Origin: CAYWNA01 sp964459305
GTDB lineage: Bacteria > Planctomycetota > Planctomycetia > Pirellulales > Pirellulaceae
Length of the DNA stretch: 36,730 nt
Assembly (NCBI GenBank): GCA_964459305.1
Contig: CAYWNA010000121.1
Location: 1-36,730, forward strand
Direction: 5' to 3'
The position numbers and the translations under genes are program-made. Shown one piece after another: positions 25,265-32,809 of this stretch (within the stretch, counting starts at the first letter, position 1; each line of letters starts with the position of its first letter). Below the pieces are notes generated by a model. That model did not search any database and was not told the origin of the DNA. It saw nothing but the letters and a program-made list of their open reading frames with translations.

Positions 25265-26590
25265 ATGTTCACATGGCAACAGGCTTCACGTCGACAGCAA
25301 CGAACGCAGCGCAGACAACGGCAGGGAAGACGTAGCGGCCAACAGCGATCGCTAAGGCTTGAACAACTGGAGAATCGAAGGTTATTGGCGAGTGACGTTC
25401 TGGACCAATTCATCGCCATTGGGCCCCTCTCGGACGACGCAGGGGCCGATTCGCCCGTCGCGGGAGTCAAACTGGCGGAAGGCGAAGGTCAGGTCGCTGA
25501 ATTGACGATCGACATCGGGCACCATGTGCTGAGGCCCAACACGCCGGATCAGGTGATTCCCATCCGCGTGACCGGCGGACAGCCCGTGCAGGGCGTTGTG
25601 TTTAACATCCAACTGACCGATGGCTACCCTGACGTGCCGGGCAGCAGCATTGATGGTCCCAACATCACGGCTGTGGACCTGGTTGGCCCGGGAACCGTAT
25701 TCGGGCAAGTCGCCAACACCGGGCACAACTTCGTCGAAACACGCGAACAGATCTGGGTTGTGGGAACCGCCACCAGCAACGGCGCGGTCGATGCCGACGG
25801 TGTGCTCGCATACGTAACGATCGACACCACGGGCCGGTTTGGCGAAGACGGCCCCTGGGAAGTCAAACTTACGGGCACCTTCAATGGCGACACCAGCTTC
25901 CAGAGTCTATCGGGACGACTCGTTGCCAGCGTGGTCGATGGCTCGATTGAGATCCAGCGTTGGCACAATCCCGGAAAACCTGCCGATGTGAACCGCGACG
26001 GAGTTGCCACCCCGTTGGACGTTCTCCAAGTGGTCAACGCGATAAACGTACACGGTCCTGGCGAACTGTCGATGATCCCTGCACAGTCGCGGGCGACGCT
26101 GCCGTGTATCGACACGAATAACGATGGCAAGCTGACTCCGGTCGACGCGTTACAGGTTATCAAAGAACTGAATCGATCGGTTAGTTTCCACGGCCCATCT
26201 GCCGGGGAGGGCGACACGCGATCCTGGCACAACGAAAGCGATCCGTATGACGTCAACAGCGACGGATCGGTAACACCTCTGGATCTGCTGATCGTCGTTA
26301 ATGAAATCAACGAAACAGGCCCCCGCGAACTGAATGCGGCGTCTGCCGAACCACGTAATTTCATGGTCGATGTCTCAGGCGACAATCGCCTGACGCCGCT
26401 CGACATAATACAAGTGCTCAACCATTTGGCCGGCCATGACGACGATGAAACACGTCCGGGCGGCCCCGGTGAATCAGACTTATTCTCAGAGCATTTCCGA
26501 AGAGAAATGGAAATGTCGGAGGGGCTGGTGGTTAATATCTCCGAGATCGCCGAAGATGTGGCGCTTGCTTGGCGTAGCATAGAGCCGTAA
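25265..26590 (+). CDS. LEPR-XLL surface protein with cohesin-like domain and dockerin type I repeats
   Basis: ATG 25265 follows AGGAG at 25252-25256, giving 441 residues; the longer frame from 25208 overlaps the regulatory site. A basic, Gln/Arg-rich N-terminus leads to the LEPR-XLL-type motif LRLEQLENRRLLA. Residues about 80-232 form a cohesin-like domain strongly similar to that of the preceding protein (for example GYPDVPGSSIDGPNIT and EQIWVVGT). Four dockerin-type EF-hand repeats follow in two pairs (about 235-305 and 321-390), such as DVNRDGVATPLDVLQVVNAI and DVNSDGSVTPLDLLIVVNEI. The tail contains SEIAEDVALAW, as in the neighbour. Exported; a structural or scaffolding role at the cell surface is the simplest reading. 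No enzymatic domain is seen. Confidence 0.85.
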   Translation: MFTWQQASRRQQRTQRRQRQGRRSGQQRSLRLEQLENRRLLASDVLDQFIAIGPLSDDAGADSPVAGVKLAEGEGQVAELTIDIGHHVLRPNTPDQVIPIRVTGGQPVQGVVFNIQLTDGYPDVPGSSIDGPNITAVDLVGPGTVFGQVANTGHNFVETREQIWVVGTATSNGAVDADGVLAYVTIDTTGRFGEDGPWEVKLTGTFNGDTSFQSLSGRLVASVVDGSIEIQRWHNPGKPADVNRDGVATPLDVLQVVNAINVHGPGELSMIPAQSRATLPCIDTNNDGKLTPVDALQVIKELNRSVSFHGPSAGEGDTRSWHNESDPYDVNSDGSVTPLDLLIVVNEINETGPRELNAASAEPRNFMVDVSGDNRLTPLDIIQVLNHLAGHDDDETRPGGPGESDLFSEHFRREMEMSEGLVVNISEIAEDVALAWRSIEP

Positions 26591-26606
26591 GGCGATCCGT
26601 GAGGTT

Positions 26607-27500
26607 CTATTCTTCGATATGCAGGCCGTGATCATCGATTGTGTAGAGGTGGATTTCTTCGCTGCAGGCGCTGGCGCGGTGTTTTGCGATGTACAGGGCT
26701 CGCTGCAGACGGTGGTCTTCGCGGATCTTGCCCATGTAGATCAGTGTGTTTGCGTTCGAAAGGGCGTCGCCTTCATTCAGCGGCTTTGATATTAGCTCGT
26801 CCAGCATGGTGTCGTGGGAGGTGCAGAGCAACATGCAGCCGATCCCGGCGGGATCGTACAGGTGCCGGGTGGCCGATTCGGCATTTTGTCGATAGTCTTG
26901 GCGAAATAGATCCCGCGCGACCCATTTGGGATCTTTGCGGACGATCTGATGGTACACGTATTCCAGGAGATTCAACTGGATCGACTCGTTCGGACGGTCC
27001 GCTGGTTCGATGCCGTCGAACACGACCCGGCGCACGCCGCGAATGAAATTGCCGTATAGGAATGCGATGGACGATTGTAGCTTGGCATTCAATTCGGCCT
27101 GCCAGTCTCGCCACTGTTCCCAATCCAAATCTTGCTTTGTCACACGCCGACCGCTGTAGTCAAATATGTGCAGGTAGTCGCCGTGGTTTCGTCCGTCTGA
27201 GAAGAAGTCGTTCAAGTCCATGCGGTCCTGGCCGCGAACGCACTGCAACTTCCAGTCGAACATGCGTCTTGCATACTCGGCGTGGTTTTGCGAGTCGCCG
27301 CGGGCATTCATGTCGAAGATAACGCCGGAGTGGCTTTCGCCTTCGTATTCGAGGCCGGCTCGGGCGAATTGGATGCCTAGTTGTGTCTTGCCGATGCCGG
27401 TTGCTCCCACGACTACCGTTAGAGTACCGGGCAGCAGACCGCCACCCAGGAGTTCGTCGAGACCAGGGATGCCGGTGGATTGGCGATTGGAGGTTGTCAT
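26607..27500 (-). CDS. KaiC/RAD55-like RecA-superfamily ATPase
   Basis: The 297-residue protein has a single RecA-type ATPase domain. It opens STGIPGLDELLGGGLLPGT, the usual start of KaiC/GvpD/RAD55 proteins, then Walker A GATGIGKTQ (32-40) and a Walker B-like VVFDGIEP (159-166). The ATG at 27500 is chosen because the family begins just there; a longer frame to 27692 runs into the inverted repeat and the next gene and looks non-protein-like. No clear ribosome binding site is visible. The second ATPase domain of true KaiC is missing, and no kaiA or kaiB adjoins it. It is convergent with the dockerin gene (16 bases between stops). Biological role unknown. Confidence 0.78.
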   Translation of the reverse strand: MTTSNRQSTGIPGLDELLGGGLLPGTLTVVVGATGIGKTQLGIQFARAGLEYEGESHSGVIFDMNARGDSQNHAEYARRMFDWKLQCVRGQDRMDLNDFFSDGRNHGDYLHIFDYSGRRVTKQDLDWEQWRDWQAELNAKLQSSIAFLYGNFIRGVRRVVFDGIEPADRPNESIQLNLLEYVYHQIVRKDPKWVARDLFRQDYRQNAESATRHLYDPAGIGCMLLCTSHDTMLDELISKPLNEGDALSNANTLIYMGKIREDHRLQRALYIAKHRASACSEEIHLYTIDDHGLHIEE

Positions 27501-27542
27501 GGGTCTGATTGTCGTGGGAGGGAAGATGAAACAGTTTTCTCG

Positions 27543-27620
27543 TTCAACCGCGACCCGCGAGGGGAGCGCGTCCGACGGGCGGTGATTCCCCGCGCGCTCC
27601 CCTGGCGGATCGCGGTCAAA
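27543..27620. repeat. Imperfect inverted repeat between minus-strand genes
   Basis: The arms 27543-27570 and 27593-27620 (28 positions) pair with a few mismatches around CGCGACCCGCGAGGGGAGCG and its complement, with a 22-base GC-rich loop. It lies between the DUF1549/DUF1553 gene and the ATPase gene, both minus strand, so it may terminate the former. It resembles GC-rich dispersed palindromes of planctomycete genomes. Confidence 0.65.
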
Positions 27621-27649
27621 CGATCCAGGCGAATCGAATTGGGACGGCA

Positions 27650-29254
27650 TTAATGATTCATTGCGAACTCCACGCTGTTCAGCAGCGCCCACAATACGTC
27701 GCTCAGTGCCCTGCGCCGATCTTTGTCCGAATCAGCAGCCTGGACATGGCCGAGATACAGCGACCGTTCGTCACTAGTGGGCACTCGCGAAAGCGTGGCC
27801 AGGAACAGCGTCTCGATTCGCTCCTCGTCGGTGAAGATAGGCGCCTCCGACGCGCGTAGTAGCGCGCCCTGCGCAGGGTCGGTCGCCGCCGCAATGTCGT
27901 CACCGTTGATCAGCGTCAGGGCTTGGAGAATCCCCGATTGATACTCCGTGGCCGACCGCACGGCTGAAGGCATCTTGGCAACGAAATTCTGTCGATGCGA
28001 GTCGAACAGCGGATTATTTGTGGGATTGTTGGGTTGTGTTGGTGGTGCACGCCGCACGAGCGACCGGTTCATTGAATCGTAGAACTGTTCGGCCGTCAGC
28101 GGTTTGATGGCCATCCGGGCAAAGAGTTCCGGTCGCGACTGGCTCGATACGTCGCTTCGGCTCGTGAGCTGATGAGCCTTCGTATATGCCAATGCGCGAC
28201 AGAGCTCGCGCAGGTCAAAGCCCGTTTTGACGAAAAAGCTCGCCAGTTCTTCGAGCAATTGAGGGTGACTCGGCGGGTTATGCGGTCCGAAGTCGTCCAC
28301 CGGTTCGACGAGCCCTCGACCGAATAGGTGGTGCCAGACCCGGTTGACTGCAGTCCGGGCCACATACGGATTGTCGCGTGACGCCATCCAAACCGCCAAT
28401 TGCATCCGCCGCGTTCCGCCGCCTGTCTCTTTCGCCATGGCGACGCCCGGGAACTTCGGCTGCACGACTGTATCGGAATCCGGCAACGTGACCTCGCCTT
28501 GCTCCAAATCCACCAGTTGGACAGGACGGGTTGGTTGACTTTGCTGCAACTGACGTAGCTGGGCGAAAAAAGCAGCGAGACCCCAAAAGTCCTTCTGCGT
28601 CCAGCGGTCGTGCGGATGGTCGTGACACTGAGCGCATTCGATCTGCAGACCGAGGAAGAATCTCGCACTGCTGGCCCCGAGCTTTTCCGGGCTCAGTTGC
28701 TGCGACGTGTAGAAGAACTGGGGGCCGACTTGGTCGTCTTCCGACAGAAAGAAATCCGCGACGACTCGATCGTAGCGCATGTTGTCGGCGAATTGAGTGC
28801 GCAACCAGTCTTGCAGCCGGGCGGCCTCGATCACTTGCTGTGAGCTAGATCCGTCCGGCAGCATGCTGTTCCGCCAAGTCGTGGCCATGTGAGTTGCGTG
28901 CGCCGGCGACGCCAACAGTTCGTCGATCAGACGCGACCGTTTGTCGGTGTCCTGGTTGCTCGGGAAGATACGCGCTTGTGATACGGTTGGGATTACCCCA
29001 GTCAAGTCGAGATAGATACGTCGCATGAACTCGGCATCGTCGCTGCGCGGCGCGGGCTCGACGCCTTCCTCGCGCCACTTTGCCGCCAACAACTCGTCGA
29101 TGCGGTTGGCCATTCCATGGGCATCGGTTGGCTGTACATCTGCTTGTTGACCTACGGTCGTCGTGGAGGGCATGAGCAAGCACAGCAGGACGACTACCAG
29201 CAAAGGGCGATTCGACATGGCAGTGACATTCTGTTTTGAGGAGAGAGTTTTCAT
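27650..29254 (-). CDS. DUF1549/DUF1553 domain-containing secreted protein
   Basis: The start at 29254 (534 residues) overlaps the stop of the upstream hydrolase by ATGA; an internal ATG at 29218 would place the signal peptide (RPLLVVVLLCLLMPSTTTV) at the very N-terminus and is a close alternative. DUF1549 spans about residues 45-240, with FMRRIYLDLTGVIPT and a conserved CAQCHDHPHDRW (Cys207, Cys210, His211), which looks like a c-type heme or metal motif. DUF1553 follows (about 290-530), with TAVNRVWHHLFGRGLVEPVD and the usual ending LLNSVEFAMNH. These proteins are very numerous in planctomycetes and usually sit next to a DUF1501 gene; none is present here. Export is likely, function unproven. 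Confidence 0.88.
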   Translation of the reverse strand: MKTLSSKQNVTAMSNRPLLVVVLLCLLMPSTTTVGQQADVQPTDAHGMANRIDELLAAKWREEGVEPAPRSDDAEFMRRIYLDLTGVIPTVSQARIFPSNQDTDKRSRLIDELLASPAHATHMATTWRNSMLPDGSSSQQVIEAARLQDWLRTQFADNMRYDRVVADFFLSEDDQVGPQFFYTSQQLSPEKLGASSARFFLGLQIECAQCHDHPHDRWTQKDFWGLAAFFAQLRQLQQSQPTRPVQLVDLEQGEVTLPDSDTVVQPKFPGVAMAKETGGGTRRMQLAVWMASRDNPYVARTAVNRVWHHLFGRGLVEPVDDFGPHNPPSHPQLLEELASFFVKTGFDLRELCRALAYTKAHQLTSRSDVSSQSRPELFARMAIKPLTAEQFYDSMNRSLVRRAPPTQPNNPTNNPLFDSHRQNFVAKMPSAVRSATEYQSGILQALTLINGDDIAAATDPAQGALLRASEAPIFTDEERIETLFLATLSRVPTSDERSLYLGHVQAADSDKDRRRALSDVLWALLNSVEFAMNH

Positions 29255-29841
29255 TCGCCGTCCGGCGGGTCTTCTCGCACCAAACGGCTGATCTGTTTGA
29301 ACTCGGGCGTCCCGGCAAGTTCGCACCATTCGAAGAGGGCCGCTTCGGTGGTTGTCAGCGTGGCCCCGGCCGAATCCATGCGACGAAGCGCCGTCTGGTA
29401 GTCAATCTCACGGCGGGAACCTACTGCGTCGACCGCGATGTAGACGCGGAACCCGTCGCCTAACAGATCGATTACGGTCTGCTGAACGCAAACGTGAGCC
29501 TCGATACCCACCACCAGTACTTTGTGACGGTCGTTTTCCGCAAGCCGGCGAAAAATGTTGCCGCATTCCCCGCAACTGAAGGTTAGCTTGGACGGGATGT
29601 CATCCAAGCGTTCGGCCAGTTCCGAGGTCGTCGGCCCCAGTCCCTGTGGATACTGCTCGGTGGCTGCGATTTCGACTCCCAGGATCCGCGCCGCGTCAAT
29701 GAGCCGGCGTACATTCCACACGACGTGCGTACGATTCCGTATTACCGGTAGCAGCTTTTCCTGTACATCGACGACCAGCAGCGCCGTGTCGTCGCGCGAC
29801 ATCAGTTCCGGACTGCGCGGCAATGAGTCAGCGTCATTCAC
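29251..29841 (-). CDS. Isochorismatase-family hydrolase
   Basis: This is a cysteine hydrolase of the isochorismatase/nicotinamidase-like superfamily. The catalytic elements are Asp in LLVVDVQEKL, Lys in PSKLTFSC and Cys in GIEAHVCVQQT, followed by the expected SRREIDYQTALRRM region. The start is uncertain: the GTG at 29841 keeps the conserved lead-in LPRSPELMSRDD; the frame is open to a TTG at 29928, and ATG 29802 is a shorter choice. The substrate cannot be read from the sequence; members hydrolyse amides, isochorismate and other compounds. The gene overlaps the following DUF1549/DUF1553 gene by four bases, implying co-translation. Confidence 0.85.
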   Translation of the reverse strand: MNDADSLPRSPELMSRDDTALLVVDVQEKLLPVIRNRTHVVWNVRRLIDAARILGVEIAATEQYPQGLGPTTSELAERLDDIPSKLTFSCGECGNIFRRLAENDRHKVLVVGIEAHVCVQQTVIDLLGDGFRVYIAVDAVGSRREIDYQTALRRMDSAGATLTTTEAALFEWCELAGTPEFKQISRLVREDPPDGE

Positions 29842-30179
29842 AACGGGGGGTTCTTTCACTTCGTGCAGGATGACAAGTCCGCCGGTGCAAAGCCGTGGCC
29901 TAACACCTTGCGATCGCGAACCTAACAAGTTCGCCTACTGAAAAGATACCGTCGAGCGACACATTTGGCGAGTCTTATTCTCTCCAGGCAGTTCGTTCCA
30001 GGCGGACGCGGACGAGAAAGGGCGTGTTTTCGGCACGCCGCCCCTGGAGTTGTTGGCTGTTTTGCGCCAAACTATGTAACCTTAACTGCTACTTGACTTA
30101 GTCCGTCACCGTCGGCGCGGTGGACGAGACTGGGGAAAAACGACGATCCCTTCGCAATAGGTCTAAGTTGTTGACTGAC

Positions 30180-30722
30180 ATGAAGATACGTGCAACAACC
30201 ATTCTTACGGTTCGCCACAAAGAAACCATCGCCATGGGCGGCGATGGTCAAGTCACGCTCGGCGACTCGGTGATGAAGGCCGACGCTGTGAAAATCCGCC
30301 GGCTGGTGGATGGAAGCGTGCTTTGTGGCTTCGCCGGTGGCAGCGCGGATGCGTTTGCGCTGCTGGAACGGTTTGAGGCAAAGCTGAAGGACTACCCGTC
30401 CAACGTTCCGCGGGCAGCCACGGAACTAGCCAAGGAATGGCGGACCGACCGGGCGTTGCGTCGCCTGGAGGCATTGTTGACGGTTGCCGATGCCAAGCAT
30501 ACGCTGCTGGTGAGCGGCACGGGTGATGTGATTCAGCCGACCGATGGAATCGTGGGGATCGGATCCGGAGGCAACTACGCCGTTGCCGCCGCGCGGGCCC
30601 TGGTTGCCCACTCGGACCTGAACGCGGCGGACATCGTGAGGACTTCGCTGGAGATCGCGGCAGGTATCGACGTCTATACAAACGACAATATCATCGTCGA
30701 AGAACTGGAGTCTGAAAGGTGA
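30180..30722 (+). CDS. hslV: ATP-dependent protease proteolytic subunit HslV
   Basis: This is the threonine peptidase subunit (proteasome beta-like) of the HslVU (ClpQY) complex, which degrades misfolded cytoplasmic proteins. ATG 30180 gives 180 residues, close to the usual 175-180. The catalytic threonine is one of the pair in ATTILTVRHK, at residues 6-7, so a five- or six-residue propeptide would be removed rather than only the initiator Met. Typical blocks MGGDGQVTLGDSVMK, GFAGGSADAF and AKEWRTDRALRRLEALL are present. The frame is open to 30120, but that start would add a basic stretch not typical of the family. The stop overlaps the hslU start (GTGA). Confidence 0.96.
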   Translation: MKIRATTILTVRHKETIAMGGDGQVTLGDSVMKADAVKIRRLVDGSVLCGFAGGSADAFALLERFEAKLKDYPSNVPRAATELAKEWRTDRALRRLEALLTVADAKHTLLVSGTGDVIQPTDGIVGIGSGGNYAVAAARALVAHSDLNAADIVRTSLEIAAGIDVYTNDNIIVEELESER

Positions 30723-32092
30723 AGCACGGCCTGACGGAGAAGAAACCTGTGGAACATCGCGAGCTTACGCCCCGGGAGATCGTTTCGGAGTTGGATCGCT
30801 ACATTGTTGCTCAAGACGACGCCAAACGCTCTGTCGCAATCGCGGTCCGCAATCGTTGGCGGCGACAGCGCCTAGGCGAAGAGATGCGCGAAGAAGTCGC
30901 GCCGAAGAACATTCTGATGGTCGGCCCGACGGGTGTGGGCAAGACGGAGATCGCCCGGCGATTGGCCAAGCTGACCGGCGCCCCGTTCATCAAAGTCGAA
31001 GCTACCAAGTATACGGAGGTCGGCTACTACGGTCGCGACGTGGAAAGCATGGTTCGCGAATTGGTCGAGAACGCCATTGGCTTAATTCGCGAGCGGGAAC
31101 GCAAGAATGTGGAAAGCGAAGCCGGGCAGCGTGTCGAAGAACGTGTGCTGGACTTGCTCGCACCGCGCCCTGTGGGCTACGACTTGGACGAGGAAGAAGA
31201 CGAGGATTCCGCCAGGCAATACGAACGTACGCGGGAGAAGATGCGGGCCATGCTGGCATCCGGCGAGTTGGACCAGCGGAAAGTCGAATTGACTATCGAG
31301 CAGAAAGCCACGCCGATCATGGTCAGCAGCCTGGGCATGGAGCAGATGGACATGGATCTGCAAGGCATGCTCGAGAAGATCATGCCTCGCAACAGCTCGC
31401 GGCGGGAAATGACTGTTGCCGAGGCTCGCGAGGTGCTGTTCGAACAGGAATGCGAGGCGTTGCTTGACCCAGAGAAAATCAACCATGCCGCCATCGACTT
31501 GGCCGAAAGCGTCGGCATCATCTTTCTGGACGAACTCGACAAGGTGGTGGCGAGCGAATCGAAAGGCGCAGACGTATCGCGACAGGGCGTGCAACGCGAT
31601 TTGCTGCCTATCATCGAAGGCACCACCGTCCAGACTCGCTACGGCTACGTGCACACCGATCACATCCTGTTCGTCGCCGCGGGCGCTTTCCACCGCGCCA
31701 AGCCCAGTGATCTAATGCCGGAACTGCAAGGCCGGTTTCCGATTCGTGTAGAACTGCAGGATTTGACCAAAGAGGATTTCATTCGAATCTTACAGGAACC
31801 GAAAAGCTCGCTGACCAAGCAGTACACGGCGTTGATGGACACCGAAGGTGTCAAGTTGACTTTCACCGACGATGCTGTTGATGCTTTGGCTTCCTATGCT
31901 TACAAAGTGAACCAGTCCACGCAGAACATCGGAGCCCGCCGGCTGTACACCATCATGGAGCGGATGCTGGAGGAGCTCAGCTTCGAATCGCCTGATATGA
32001 AGATTGGGAAAGTAGAAATCAATGCTGCGTACGTTGCCGAGCGGCTGGAGGATGTGACGGAAGACGAGGAATTGAGCAAGTTCATTCTGTAA
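30719..32092 (+). CDS. hslU: ATP-dependent protease ATPase subunit HslU
   Basis: This is the AAA+ unfoldase that feeds substrates into HslV. It starts at GTG 30719, overlapping the hslV stop (GTGA). The 457 residues include Walker A GPTGVGKTE (69-77), KYTEVGYYGRDVESMVRELV, an intermediate domain with a Glu/Asp-rich linker, Walker B IIFLDELDK, GVQRDLLPIIEGTTVQTRYG, HILFVAAGAFH, and the C-terminal EELSKFIL tail that inserts into HslV. A tight operon with hslV is evident; the next gene starts in the last base of the hslU stop (TAATG). Confidence 0.97.
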   Translation: MKHGLTEKKPVEHRELTPREIVSELDRYIVAQDDAKRSVAIAVRNRWRRQRLGEEMREEVAPKNILMVGPTGVGKTEIARRLAKLTGAPFIKVEATKYTEVGYYGRDVESMVRELVENAIGLIRERERKNVESEAGQRVEERVLDLLAPRPVGYDLDEEEDEDSARQYERTREKMRAMLASGELDQRKVELTIEQKATPIMVSSLGMEQMDMDLQGMLEKIMPRNSSRREMTVAEAREVLFEQECEALLDPEKINHAAIDLAESVGIIFLDELDKVVASESKGADVSRQGVQRDLLPIIEGTTVQTRYGYVHTDHILFVAAGAFHRAKPSDLMPELQGRFPIRVELQDLTKEDFIRILQEPKSSLTKQYTALMDTEGVKLTFTDDAVDALASYAYKVNQSTQNIGARRLYTIMERMLEELSFESPDMKIGKVEINAAYVAERLEDVTEDEELSKFIL

Positions 32093-32805
32093 TGACGGTC
32101 AAGTGCGCAAAATGCGATGAAGAGCTTCTAGGCGCCGTGAACCGCTGTTGGCGATGTGGCACGCCGATTGAATCTCGTGCCGGGGATGTGAGTCTGCCGC
32201 CGGTGCGCCGGGCTCCAATGCCTCAGGCAGTCACTGCTGTGCCCGAACAAGCGACGGAGGACACGTCCGCTGAGAATTCCGAGCACTCGGGCGAGATCGC
32301 CGAGGCCGAGTTGGCCGATGGAACAACCGGCGCACGGGAACTATCAGGTGACGGCGAAGAGGCGGCTGCCGAGCCCGTTGTTGCCAGACGCGTCGGATCT
32401 CCGTTTGCCGAGGCGGCTTCTGGGGCCGGTACTGCCGATCGGCCTCCGCCGGCCAAAACGCACTACGTGGTGACCCGTCCCAAATACCCGCGGCATATGG
32501 CCTCGGTTGGTGGATCGATTGCTGCTTTGGTGCTGGGCATCCTGAGCCTGACCGCGAGTTTCTACACTTCGGGGGCTGTGATCACAGCCGTCGTCGGTTT
32601 GTTTATGGGCATTTGGGGCCTGTATTCCACCCGCCGTGGTCCGGCCATTCTGGGCATTCTGCTTTGTTGCGTTGCGATGGCCATCGGCGGTTTCAACGGC
32701 GTTGTGAGGGTCTACGAATATCACCACGGGTACAAGCCGTGGGACGTACCGTCTCCTTACGAGCCGCTAGACGGGTCGGGAATGGAAGACACCGAGAGTT
32801 TTTGA
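32092..32805 (+). CDS. Zinc-ribbon membrane protein (hypothetical)
   Basis: The 237-residue protein starts at ATG 32092, sharing one base with the hslU stop. An N-terminal zinc ribbon has Cys5, Cys8, Cys19 and Cys22 (CAKC, CWRC). A low-complexity acidic, Ala-rich linker covers about 30-120. Three hydrophobic segments follow: SVGGSIAALVLGILSLTASF, VITAVVGLFMGIWGLYS and AILGILLCCVAMAIGGFNGV. The pattern is like DUF4190-type membrane proteins, without a known activity. It lies in the hslVU-amidase operon, four bases before the amidase start. Confidence 0.75.
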   Translation: MTVKCAKCDEELLGAVNRCWRCGTPIESRAGDVSLPPVRRAPMPQAVTAVPEQATEDTSAENSEHSGEIAEAELADGTTGARELSGDGEEAAAEPVVARRVGSPFAEAASGAGTADRPPPAKTHYVVTRPKYPRHMASVGGSIAALVLGILSLTASFYTSGAVITAVVGLFMGIWGLYSTRRGPAILGILLCCVAMAIGGFNGVVRVYEYHHGYKPWDVPSPYEPLDGSGMEDTESF

Positions 32806-32809
32806 CACT

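Noticed and set aside
27501..27692. Longer N-terminus for the KaiC-like ATPase
   Set aside because: The extension crosses an inverted repeat and overlaps the neighbouring gene; family members start at STGIPGLDELLGGG.
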